A stretch of DNA of 34,252 nt from Zygnema cylindricum (Eukaryota > Streptophyta > Zygnematophyceae > Zygnematales > Zygnemataceae), in NCBI GenBank assembly GCA_037447655.1, contig JBBHKE010000490.1, positions 1 through 34,252 of the forward strand. The letters run 5' to 3'. Both the position numbers and the translations under genes were made by a program. Of this stretch, positions 19,750-30,937 are shown one piece after another (position 1 is the stretch's first letter; every line of letters begins with the position of its first letter). The notes beneath the pieces are model-generated. The model saw only the letters and a program-made list of their open reading frames with translations, had not been told where the DNA came from and ran no database searches.

Positions 19750-20345
19750 GTGTTTCGTACTCTATGATGTTTTGTGCTCCATGCTTTGTTTTGTACTCCA
19801 CGTTTTGTACTCCACGTTCTCTACTCCGTGTTGTTTATACTCCGTGTTTTGTACTCCATGGTTCCTACTTCCTGTTTTGTAAGCTGTATTTTATATTTAT
19901 GTTTTATACACTATGTTTGGTACTTCATGTTTTGTACTCCATGTCAGGTACCCCATGGTTTGTACTCGGTGCTCCATGGTTTGGACTCCATGTTTCAAAC
20001 TCAATGTTTCATACTCCATGGTTTGTACATTATATTTTTTACTTTCTATTTTGTACTCCGTGTTTGTACTCCGTATTTCGTACTCCGTGTTTTATATTCC
20101 GTGTTAACATGGTTTGAACTGCATGTTTTCTACTCCATGGTTTATACTCCATGGTTTGTACTGCATGGTTTATATTTGTACTCCATGGTTTTTAGTTTTG
20201 TACTCCATGTTTTGTACTCCGCGTGGTACTCCAATTTTTGTACTCCATCTTTTGCACTTCATGTTTTGTACTTTCATGTTTTATACCTTCATGTTTTGCA
20301 CTTAATGTTTTGTACTTTATGTTTTGTACTTTATGGTTCCACATT
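19750..20345. repeat. 14-base minisatellite TTTTGTACTCCATG
   Basis: Roughly 40 units of TTTTGTACTCCATG and variants (TTTGTACTCCGTG, TTTATACTCCATGG) run head to tail with some length changes. The unit is not a multiple of three, yet long open frames arise (one of 201 codons at 19774-20379) because the unit lacks stops. These are not genes. Confidence 0.93.
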
Positions 20346-20629
20346 TTGGCATGGAAATGCCAAAGCAAAAAATCTTTGAGTGGACAAATTATGGATACAG
20401 AAAAACCGACAGAATCCACACAAATGCAGGCATGAAAAATAAATACAGGATTTGCTTTGACTTTTGCTGCTAAACTGAAAATTCGATTATTTGTTCCTAA
20501 TGGCAGCAATCCACAGTAAATCATGTCTAAATTTCAGAAAAAGAGAGGCTTAATAAGTCATTTTTCCTTTTTTTGTAATGGTCAAAAGCGAGGGGTAGAG
20601 GGAGAGCGAAAAACCGGGGGAAAGGGGGG
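20346..20629. other. Unannotated spacer
   Basis: I see no gene or repeat here apart from a short TGGCATGGAAATGCCA inverted repeat at 20347-20362. Confidence 0.5.
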
Positions 20630-21915
<1,286 letters not shown>

Positions 21916-22297
21916 ATGATTGGTAGTGTTGGGTATCGAGGACCTTTTGCCGATATTCGATATATATCGAATTTCAGGTACCCGATACTCGATATATCGT
22001 TTCGATATATCGAAAACCAAAGTATCGCGATATATCGAGGCATTAAAAAAAAAATGAAAATTTCCTTTATTTTTTTTTTCCGTTTTTTTTTTTTTCACGC
22101 GGCGCGCGCTCAGTGGGGGGCCGTACGATTTTTCGTACTACTACTGTACGGACACCCATTTTTTGCGATATATATCGTGATAATTTATGTTGGTCCCGGT
22201 ACGATATATCGAGGAATCTGCTCGATCGATATTCGATATATCGAATATCGAAATTATCGCGATATGAATTTACCCGATACCCAACACTAATGATTGG
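21916..22297. mobile_element. hAT-type MITE with perfect 8-bp target duplication (B1)
   Basis: The element body 21924-22289 (366 bases) begins TAGTGTTGGGTATCG and ends CGATACCCAACACTA. The direct repeat ATGATTGG lies at 21916-21923 and 22290-22297. Eight-base duplications and TAGNG-type ends are typical of hAT elements. The interior is built of CGATATATCG palindromes and has no transposase, so it is non-autonomous. The perfect duplication suggests a fairly recent insertion. Confidence 0.93.
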
Positions 22298-23379
22298 GAT
22301 TATAGCCGCGTGAAATGGGGCGGACCTGTTATTTATTACGCCCGTAATTTAAGGAAAACAAAAAACAGGATACACTGAAACTGCCCGTAAAAAATGGTCT
22401 TTGGCAGTCGCTAAAAGGAATCTGATTCGCTCAAATATGTAACAAATGCCAGAAAAACATTGAGCCGCGTAAAACCAGCCGGAAAAAAAAAATCTTCCCC
22501 GGGCTTCTTCATTTTGTTTAATAGTAGCCACGCGGCGAATTATGATTGGCAAAATACTATGATACAATTCATGCAAAAAAACCACTATGCGTTTCATGTT
22601 TTCAAAAAAAAAAAGCCCCGAAACCCTAATTGTTCCGATCGAGCCCAGCCCTTTCTTAAAATGCTGACGCGAAACAGTCCAAAATGTTTTACATGATTGA
22701 AGTTAGTTTGACAAGTTCGTTGAAACAAAACACTGTAGCACAGTCCTACACAAAAGTCCAAAATAAATTGCTGTATGGACATCCCAAAATCTCGGTAAAC
22801 ACCAAGAAAAAAAAAGTCGCGTACAAGTGTACAACTGTAAAAGACTGCAAAGCTGTCAAATTCACAGCAGTACAGCCTTCATAGTTCATACGCGTACTTT
22901 TATGCGCGTACAACATGACAAAAACAGCACGAGAAAGTACAGTGATGACGTGGTGGCCATGATATCCAGTATATCTGAAAATCATATATATGTTATTATG
23001 TTTAAAACTTTACATTAAATGGCTGCGATTGTCCCTCTGCCAGGTGGCAACAGAATAGTTTGTCCGTAAAAGTCTTGTCACACATGGCCATATTCCTAAT
23101 GTCGCTTTGCGCAAAATTGCATAGCCGAATTGTCTTATGAATTACAATAAAGTACGGTACCGTACTGTATTGAACTGTACTGTACATTACAAGAACGTAC
23201 GTCAGTGACTGTACTGTTCTGTTCTGTTCTGCAGCGAATTGGGACTTGGCAGCGCATGAAACCGAGAGACTTGGTTTCAGTGTCGCATGTAATAATAGTA
23301 ACGGAGAAGAAAAAAAAAACGTGTCCTATTCAGAAACAGCCGCGCGCGCGTATATGATGACGTATGCCTTAAGCAAGTG
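22298..23379. other. Non-coding stretch
   Basis: I see no gene. It contains GTAC-type palindromic sequence near 23150-23180 (GTACGGTACCGTACTG), a (GTTCT)n piece at 23215-23230 and a CGCG run at 23341-23350. Short open frames on both strands lack known motifs. Confidence 0.55.
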
Positions 23380-24166
23380 TAAGGGTATGTCCCCATGTGC
23401 ATAAGTAAGGGTTTTTTTCTGTCGTTTTCCTGTAAAACTTAGCGACGTACTACGTAAGTTGCAACCGTACGAAGGAATCGCAAATTTGTAAAGTACAATT
23501 TGCGTCATCCTCGAATATAGGATGAACGAAAATTTGTCGTCTTGTGCTTTTCGACCCACTTCCACGACAAAAAACGTCATCTTCAACCTTACGTTTAAAA
23601 CACATGCGCTATGTGTTTTAAAACTAGGTATTTTCGATAAACAAATAGGAACATATATTCGCATGTGCCGTAATTTTCGAAAATTTTCATACGATTTCCA
23701 AGGACAAAGAAAAGTACAGAATTCGCTTTGTTTTGTCCGTTTGCGTTCGAATACGACGAAGAAAAGTACACAATTTGTTTGGTTTCGTCCGTTTTCTTCC
23801 AGCACGGATTTCTTTTTTCCAAGGGTCTTCAAATTCCGATGCCATTTCACGTCGACCGAATAGGAGACGCAAAGGCAAAGCGCCTCGTCTTCAACCGTGA
23901 AACGGCACAAGCTGGAAGGCGGTACGTCTACAATGTCACGGTAAGACATGCGACGTCATAAGCAGTTCCAAAAAATAACGTGCGACAACACAGATTGTAG
24001 ACGTTGACAACCGTCACAGGTATTGTTGACGTATACAATCGTCACAAGCGTAAGTTACGATTTTGTCCTTACAGACATAGGGACACTTGAAAACCGGGTC
24101 CGGCGGATCCGCGCTAAAATAAAAAGTAGGTTCGCTAAGTTAGAAGTACATGGGGACATATCCTAA
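23380..24166. mobile_element. TAA-flanked inverted-repeat element, PIF/Harbinger-like (H1)
   Basis: The body 23383-24163 starts GGGTATGTCCCCATGT and ends with the inverted ACATGGGGACATATCC. TAA lies directly outside both ends. A 3-base TAA target and GG-starting termini suggest PIF/Harbinger; this is inference. There is no transposase. The interior shares blocks with the element at 30938-32478 (TTTTCTGTCGTTTTCC; AATTTGTCGTCT). A 50-base tandem repeat AAGAAAAGTACA lies at 23705-23810. Confidence 0.85.
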
Positions 24167-24272
24167 ATTATAAGACAGTCGCCCATTCTATTGGATTTTC
24201 TTTGTTCTTAATTTTTGTATAATTATGAAACAATTTTTGATTTTTTTCCCTTCTCGAAATTTTGTGTTGCAG

Positions 24273-24540
24273 TAACGTCAAACATGAGGACCACACCGAC
24301 ATTTTGTACGGACGCCATACACGCGCTCGACAGTCATTGGCGCAAAATTCTCAGTTCCCCGGCATAGAAGCCGAGACCTCAGGGGGTTCTACAATTCTAC
24401 CCTACAGAGCCGGAAAGTCTACACTATTTCCTGTCCGAGCCGAATCATGCTCCTTGGTCGTTAACTTTTTGCCGTCTGACGCTCGGGACAGCGAAACAGA
24501 AAAAGCCTCTCGATTTCAAAAGGGAAAACGCATCATGTAA
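24273..24540 (+). CDS. Candidate coding exon, unrecognised (weak)
   Basis: A good-looking acceptor (T-rich run, then TTGTGTTGCAG) precedes an open frame of about 88 codons, richer in G+C than its surroundings, ending at TAA 24538-24540. The residues (HEDHTDILYGRHTRARQ; PYRAGKSTLFPVRAES) match no family I recognise. Another frame is also largely open apart from one TAG, so coding use is unproven. It abuts the hAT-like end at 24545. It could be a host gene remnant or chance. Confidence 0.25.
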
Positions 24541-24544
24541 CTGG

Positions 24545-25238
24545 CAGAGGTCAGAAAAGTAAAAAAAAAAACAAATTTACCCGAATCCGACATTTTTTTC
24601 TTTTTTCAAAATTTGAACAACCCGAAATCTGGGCGGGTTGCTGCACGCTCTTAAACTGTTACCAGGTTACCCGATACACATTTACTAAAAAATAAGTTTA
24701 ACCGAAACTCGATTTCTCGCGATTACAGTAAACGTAGCCTATTTGGAAAATATGGACACAGCACTGTACTAGATCTTGCCAGGTTTTGGGCCCCGCAAGG
24801 GATGCCGAAGGCGTCCACGTCGCCCCAACCTCCCGCTTTCTGCGCGCGACCGTATATTTAAGGTTTTTCATTTGGTCGTGGTTTTTTTTTATTTAAAAAA
24901 AAAAAAAAAAACAAATGACCCTAAACATCTAAACCCTCTTTTAGATACCCAATTACCGCCTTTGTTAGGGTCTACGGGACGGGTCCCGCGAGGTGCCAAA
25001 GGATGGATGCCAAACCATTGGAGGCTTGTAACAAACCTAGTCTGTACTGAACTGTACAGTTCAGTATTGTAGCAGCACGTACCTACGAAACCTTCAATTA
25101 TTTTGTTTTTTGCTTACCCAACCGTACCGGAATTTTTATTTTATTTTTTTAATCACCCAGCAGAATCGGGCCGGCCGCCAAAATTTGGCACCCGAATCCG
25201 TTCCGGATCCAATGCGGCCGGTCGGAAGGTGAGAATCT
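24545..25238. mobile_element. Truncated hAT-like element, family F (F1)
   Basis: The left end CAGAGGTCAGAAAAGTAAAA and the following CTCGATTTCTCGCGATTA match the left end of the large element at 26913. The right part (CCAAAATTTGGCACCCGAAT, CCGTTCCGGAT) matches 32764-32797. The copy breaks off at CGGTCGG near 25230, where family C sequence begins. 'CAGAGGT' starts are common in hAT elements. No transposase remains. Confidence 0.75.
25045..25066. other. 22-base perfect palindrome
   Basis: TACTGAACTGT is followed immediately by its exact reverse complement. It belongs to the scattered GTACTGTACAGTAC-like palindromes of this region. Confidence 0.9.
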
Positions 25239-25324
25239 TACCTTTCAATTGCAACCGTCAGATCCATAATCCAACAAGCGTGTAAAGAGAAAAGATGTTA
25301 TAAGTGGCGAAAAAAACTTCACGC
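25236..25324. mobile_element. 3' half of a family C element
   Basis: GTGAGAATCTTACCTTTCAATT and later AAGTGGCGAAAAAAACTTCACGCTAA match the right half of 26669-26878 (CTCACCTTTCGATT; TGTGGCGAAAAAACCTTGACCC). The copy is cut at its terminal TAA by the hAT MITE at 25325. Confidence 0.75.
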
Positions 25325-26126
25325 TAATGTTGGGTATCGAGGACCATTTGTCGATGTTTGATATGTATCGAATTTCAGGTACGAGATAATCGATATATCG
25401 CTTCAATTTATCGAGCAGTTAAATATCGCGATATATCGCCAATATATCGGCAATATACTGTATCGTCAATATATCGAGGCTTTAAAAAAAAAACTATTTT
25501 TGCTACTGCTGCTGCCAGTACTAGTGCTATTGCAGCTGGTAGTTGCAGCTTACTGCTACTCCAAATTAATAAAAAAACTGGTAAACTTTCACATTTTGTA
25601 CACTTCAAAAAATAATTAATAAAAATAAAAATAAAATTTCATATTTTGTACACTTAAAAAAATTAATTAATAAAAATTAATAAGAAAAATTCACATTTAT
25701 TATGCAGATTGGTAGGTATTCCTGCCTTAAAGCCTAAAAAGAGCAGTCTGCAATTTTTTTTTTTTGCGATCATACTTTGACTAAATTAGTGTGAACTTTT
25801 CGTATGTGAAGTTCTCTACCTTCTAGGCATGCACTTATATGAATTACAGAATTGGTACTTTTTTGTCAGTTACATTTTGGGCCGTCTACCTTAAAAGTCA
25901 CGGAACGAAAATCACGTCGTACGTGGCGTATCAGACAATTTGTCTTTTTTGCTAAAATAACATATTATATAAAATATTAAATTTAAAAAATACTATATAT
26001 CGCGACATATATCGCGATGGTTTATGTTGGTCCCGGTACGATATATCGAGTAGCCTTCTCGATCGATATTCGATATATTGAATATCGAAACTATCGCGAT
26101 ATTAATTTACCCGATACCCAACACTA
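25325..26126. mobile_element. hAT-type MITE, longer copy (B2)
   Basis: The left end TAATGTTGGGTATCGAGGAC and the right end CCGATACCCAACACTA match B1. The last 110 bases match closely (GTTGGTCCCGGTACGATAT). The middle 25490-25980 differs from B1. The flanking eight bases (CTTCACGC and CACCGCGC) agree at five of eight positions, so the target duplication is at best decayed. Confidence 0.85.
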
Positions 26127-26275
26127 CACCGCGCATCGTAATTAGAGTAATGAAAAAATTAGAGGAAAAAAAGAGAAAAAATTAATTAGAGTAATTTACG
26201 CTAATTTATGTGATAGAACTGTTTCAGAAAGGAATTTACTCTAATTTATGCGGTGTACTCTAATTTGGCAAGCTA
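26127..26275. mobile_element. Short inverted-repeat element (family D)
   Basis: The ends ACACCGCGCATCGTAATTAG and, inverted, TTACTCTAATTTATGCGGTGT enclose about 100 bases of A-rich sequence. Related ends occur at 26590-26632 and 27640-27672. It is non-coding. Confidence 0.65.
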
Positions 26276-26289
26276 ATATCATCTACTGT

Positions 26290-26634
26290 AAATAAGGTAT
26301 TCGTACAGAATTTGACAAAACGTACAGTTTATCGTCACTATGACGTTTGCATTACGCGGTTTGTTAAAACGCAGTTACATGATAATGGCCTGTATTAAAT
26401 CATTATTTGTACTTTTTTACTTACAAAAGTACAATTTTGCACGGTCGGACGTCGTCCGTACTCCACACTATTTAAAGCGAACATATATTAGAATTAAAAA
26501 CGCTAATTAAACCTTACCTTAAATAGCATAATGAAAAAATTAGAATCACTTACTCTATTTGATGTGATAGAGTCGAAAATTCGAGCGACCGAATTAGAGT
26601 AATTTACTCTAATTACGATTCGCGGTGTACTTAA
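26290..26634. repeat. Long dispersed repeat, copy 1
   Basis: The order ACAAAACGTACAGTTT, ATGACGTTTGCATTACGCGG, TGTATTAAATCATT, ACACTATTTAAA, TAATTACGATTCGCGGTGTA is repeated at 27360-27672. The two copies are in the same orientation and about 1 kb apart. No coding potential is seen. Confidence 0.8.
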
Positions 26635-26668
26635 CGCTAATAACGATTCGCGGTGGTGTACTGTACAC

Positions 26669-26878
26669 TGCGAATCGTTATTAGCGTCAAGGTTTTTTCG
26701 CCACTTAAAACATATTTTCTCCGTACACACTTGTATGATTGTGGTTCTGGCGATTGCGATTGAAAGATAAGATTCTCACCTTTCGATTGGCGGTCTCAAA
26801 CTGAAAATCCGACAAGTGTGTACGGAGAAAATATATTTTATGTGGCGAAAAAACCTTGACCCTAATAACGATTCGCGG
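26669..26878. mobile_element. Full family C foldback element
   Basis: The arms of about 65 bases are inverted copies: CGAATCGTTATTAGCGTCAA to ACACACTTGT on the left, ACAAGTGTGT to CTAATAACGATTCGCG on the right. The identical 13-mer GGTGTACTGTACA lies at 26655-26667 and 26880-26892. The interior is about 78 bases and non-coding. Other copies are at 422-545 and 25236-25324. Confidence 0.85.
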
Positions 26879-27118
26879 AGGTGTACTGTACAGTACAATA
26901 GCTGGTAAGTGGCAGAGGTCGCAAAAGTCAAAATTTTACATAACTGAAACCGACCGTATTTTTTTTTTAAATCTGAGTAACCGACGCCCAACCGGATTAT
27001 GTCACGCTCCAAAATTGTTAATTGTTAACCGACCGGCGTTTACGAAAATAAAAATTAACCGAATCTCGATTTCTCGCGATTAACCGTGCCCGCCCGTAAC
27101 CAAAAAAGTACAAAATTA

Positions 27119-27335
27119 ACCAATGTACGACGTATGAATAAGCCAATAATTACCATTTGTCGCGTTCCCTAAGATTTGCGAAATGAATAATGTACTACCG
27201 TGTCAGATTTGCGACGCTTTGTCGCGTTCCCTATGACTTGCGAAATGAATAGCGTTACTACAGTACCGTGTTAGATTTGCGACGCTAATCATGATGTCAC
27301 GTACTTCCACAATACCAAAGAGTACAAAGTAGTAT
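27119..27335. repeat. TTTGTCGCGTTCCCTA repeat, copy 1 with internal duplication
   Basis: ATTTGTCGCGTTCCCTAAGA and then TTGCGAAATGAATA occur at 27157-27190 and again at 27220-27252. The block ends GATACCAAAGAGTACAAAGT in relatives (ATACCAAAGAGTACAAAGT here). The same sequence with one inner unit occurs at 32498-32650 in the same orientation. Confidence 0.85.
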
Positions 27336-27359
27336 GACGTTTTCACTACGCGGTTTGTA

Positions 27360-27672
27360 AAAACGCATTCTGTCAAAACGTACAGTTTTATGTCATTATG
27401 ACGTTTGCACTACGCGGTTTGTGAAAACGCGGGTACATCATAACGGCATGTATTAAATCATTTTTTGTACTTTTTACGTTAATACGGTACAGTTTTGTAC
27501 GTTAGCCACACTATTTAAAATGGCACTATACTAGAGTTGTTAACGCTGATTCAAAGAGTACCTTGAATAATGCAAAGAAAAATTTAGAGTTAATTACTCT
27601 TTTTAAGGTTTTTGGGTCAAAATTCGTGGTGACGCAATTAGCGTTAATAACGCTAATTACGATTCGCGGTGT
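27360..27672. repeat. Long dispersed repeat, copy 2
   Basis: It has the same block order as 26290-26634, including ATGACGTTTGCACTACGCGG and TAATTACGATTCGCGGTGTA. A further partial start lies at 27331-27360 (ATGACGTTTTCACTACGCGG). Confidence 0.8.
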
Positions 27673-28490
27673 AGTGTTAATGGAAAATTATGATTAATAA
27701 TACTATTTAATGTAAGGAGACGTGGCAGGTTATAGTCCACGTATTTAAATAATGTTGTTAACTATATTTTGTGATTTTCGGCTATAAGTAGTAGCGACTT
27801 ATTAATACTAATAACAATGAGTGGTGTAGTGGTACATCTCCATTTGCAAAAAAACAGCTCGTGTACCTCTTTTTTTTACTATTTTGTCTTTTTGCAATCT
27901 CCCTTTACGAATAATTTTTTTCCTCGACAATCACCTCTTTCAAGGGATTTGTTCCTAATTTTGCGTGTAACTCTTATATTAATGCTTAAACCCTTATATT
28001 AATGTTTATTCTCTCACAAATCTATTTTTTTCGCTATAATTTTCGTACGGTTTTTCTTTCGACTACGATAATATGATATGAATTATGCAAAAAAGGTAAA
28101 TTTTCAATTATTCATGTTTAAAAAAAAAATCATAGTTTTCACATAGAAAATCAATTGACAAAAAACACATTGTGATGAGCAAAAAAAACAAAAAATATTT
28201 TGTAGCATCAAATATAGAAATAAACAAATAACAACCTCGTTCTATTTTCGACTCTATTGTACAAATTCTCAACCTCAAACTTAAAACTACACAAAAATCT
28301 ATAAATCTAAATTTGGTATTCATACGACGCTTTGGTAATTTGATAAAAACAAGCACTTCGGTTTAAAAAAAAAATAACAAAAGAACACTAGAAAAATTGT
28401 GAAATACAACAAAAATTTCAAAGGAAACAAAAACATGATAACTAATACTAAAAAAATAACAATAATTAAAAAACAAAACAAAATAAAAAA
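27673..28490. other. AT-rich stretch downstream of the transposase
   Basis: This would be the 3' flank of the hAT transposase. It has T-rich and A-rich runs but no recognised motif, gene or terminal repeat. Confidence 0.5.
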
Positions 28491-30699
28491 CTATGCATTT
28501 AAAAGATCTCGGTTGGATCTAACACATAAAAGATCATTAACAATTGAAGCAGCTATTGAGCTCCTCTTCTTTGTTATCGTGTTCCCGACATCCGAAAAAT
28601 TGCATTCGGACATGGAGCTAGAAGCCGAAATAGCTAGAATAGATCTAACAACACCGACTATAATAGGAAATCCTTCATCTTTTGCACGTACATTTGATTT
28701 TTTTTTCCACCATTTAAGTATCTTATAGTTCAATCTTTCGTCGTTGGTTAATTTTAAATAAAAATAACGTTTCATTTCGTCGTTAACGAGCGTTTTCTTG
28801 TCGGTGGTAATAAGAACCTCATTTTCCTCATCGCTCTCACCAAAAAAATTGTGGAAACTGTCTTTACTTTGCGATGTTTTTTGTTTTTTTGTGATACGTT
28901 GAGGACTACCGATATCAATGTCATCACCGAGGTCGTTTGCGAGTTCTCGAAGTTTGACCCTTGCGCTTTCAATTTCGGTTTTTGATACCCCAATTATTTC
29001 AAGCTTTTGTTTTTGTCGGGGATCTAAGAGAGCCGCGACAATATGATACTCATGAAGGCCCCACTTCGGTAGTGCAAATTACACAAAAAGTTGTTTCAAT
29101 TTTTGCAAGTTTAGGGAATCGGCGGGGCATTCTTTTTCACCGTCATTGTAAGATGTTTTTATTATCTTACAATGGTTATGGAGAGACGATAGTTCAAACA
29201 AAACCAAATGTAAAGTTGGTTCTTTGAATTTTTCCAATTTTAGGGTTGCTTCTTGAAACCTTTCCAAAAATCGTATAAGTTCGGTAAGGTGAGTCTTATC
29301 GATACAAGCAAAAAGTATTAATTTATTTTTTGCTTGAGCGATTGGTCATATCTCATTGAATGCATCGAAATACTCTTAAGCATTCGGAGCAAAGAATTCC
29401 ACCGCGTTGCGTTTTCTTTTTTTAAAGTGTTTTACAAAAGATTTTGTAAATTACTCTGTTTGAAAAACGTGACCAATGATTTACACGCGTCAATTAGATC
29501 AAAAAAATCAGGAACTTCCACATCGTATTTGCCTTTTTTGGAAGTTCCGCTATAATTCAAGATCGTTGTCACAATTGTTGCAATTTTATGGTCCGCGCAA
29601 GGTATCCAAGTAAACATACTCGGTAGACCGTCAGTCGCACACATGTTAGAGCCACTATCAGTCACGACAACGCAGCGATGAAAATTGGACATTTCAAAAT
29701 TGGTCAAACAATTTTTAAAAGTAGTTAAAACATTTTCCGCAGTGTGTTTTTCCTCCGGAAAATGATCGACTTGAAGCGTCCGTGCATGAAGTGTAAATTC
29801 TTTGTCGATAAAATGAGCGGTTACTGACATGAATGAGGTTATTTTTATTGTCTCGGTCAAGAGATCGGTCGTGAATGCGACAAAAATATTGTTATCAATA
29901 TTTTCTCTAAGTTTTGGGATGATCAAACTACAAATATCTTTTGAAGAACATATAATGTAGTTTTTTACACTATTGATGGACGGGAGTAGTTGGTCGATGT
30001 CAACACTTTTGTTGGACGAAACACCAACAACAAACAATGCTTGACAAAATGTTTGAAAACCTGGGGAAAAAACAAAAAAAACAATAAGAAAATATCATAC
30101 AATTGCTAACCATGGTTAATAAATAAGGTTTTTACCCAAATGATTTTTTTTTATAGAAAGACATATAAAAAACAATATCATGTCAAACTAAGCTCAAATT
30201 TATAATTTTATGAACAAAACAAGTTATAATGACATTTACACTCAAGCCATCTTAAATATAATTTAAAATAAATCATACCTGAACCGTGGACTATCGAAAA
30301 TGGTCGGAGGTCCTCATAACACATCAACGCCACCATTTTCGCAATTTTTTTTCGATTACTCGTTTTCGCCTCCGTTTTTGAAAGAAACATACGAAGAAGT
30401 CCTCTTGAATTATCTATGTCGGCCAAATCTAAACATGTGTGAGTATTGATTGTTGAAGCACCGTTTGCTGACTTGTATTGATAAACTATGAAACATGTAT
30501 TACAAGCCACAAAACTTGCCCCCTTTACCATATATTTGTTTGATGTTCTAACTTCATAGACATGCTCAAATTTTTTCCAACAATTTGAAGTGGCCATGCT
30601 TTCTTTCACTAGGTAATATTGAGCAATTTCACCATTTTTTGATTTTCGAAGTTCGTTTTGGATTGTAGTTTTTAGGGAAGCGAGGATGTTTTTCTCCAT
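28491..30699 (-). pseudogene. hAT transposase, two exons, inactivated
   Basis: hAT transposases cut and paste DNA using a DDE catalytic core. Exon 1 (30699-30279) starts at ATG and carries a BED-type zinc finger (W41, C66, C69, H87, C89), then LRPFSIVHGSG. The intron is 30278-30061 (GTATGA to CCCCAG) and is in phase, giving SGFQTFCQALFVVGVSSNK. Exon 2 has FTTDLLTETIKITSFMSVTA with the first Asp, VVTDSGSNM with the second Asp, WIPCADHKIATI (C..H) and NATRWNSLLRML. It ends with the dimerisation block carrying SSSMSECNFSDVG, where the third acidic residue of SER-FS elements is kept. Breaks are a TAA at 29434-29432, a TAA plus a frame change near 29310-29325, and a TAA at 29081-29079. The full length would be about 730 residues. 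Confidence 0.93.
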
Positions 30700-30937
30700 T
30701 TTAGTGTATGACTAAGTTTTGTTTGAATTGTGGTCGAGTTTCTCTAACTTAAATAACAATTCAATTTATCGATTTATTGTTTGACACATGTGAGTACGCC
30801 AATAATTAAGACTAGTCGTGGGAAATTGACGTAATAGTTTGATTTTCACTGATTTATTAACCAATTATTACTATATTCCGCATGGCATTCACATAATAAT
30901 ATGATATATTTGTGGAAACACGGTATAAAATGCGCAA

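Noticed and set aside
19774-20379. 201-codon plus frame
   Set aside because: It lies wholly inside the TTTTGTACTCCATG minisatellite and its repeats explain the open frame.
23326-23949. 207-codon minus frame
   Set aside because: It crosses the left end of the TAA-flanked element into flanking DNA. Its residues follow the element's tandem repeats and no domain is recognised, so it is probably chance.
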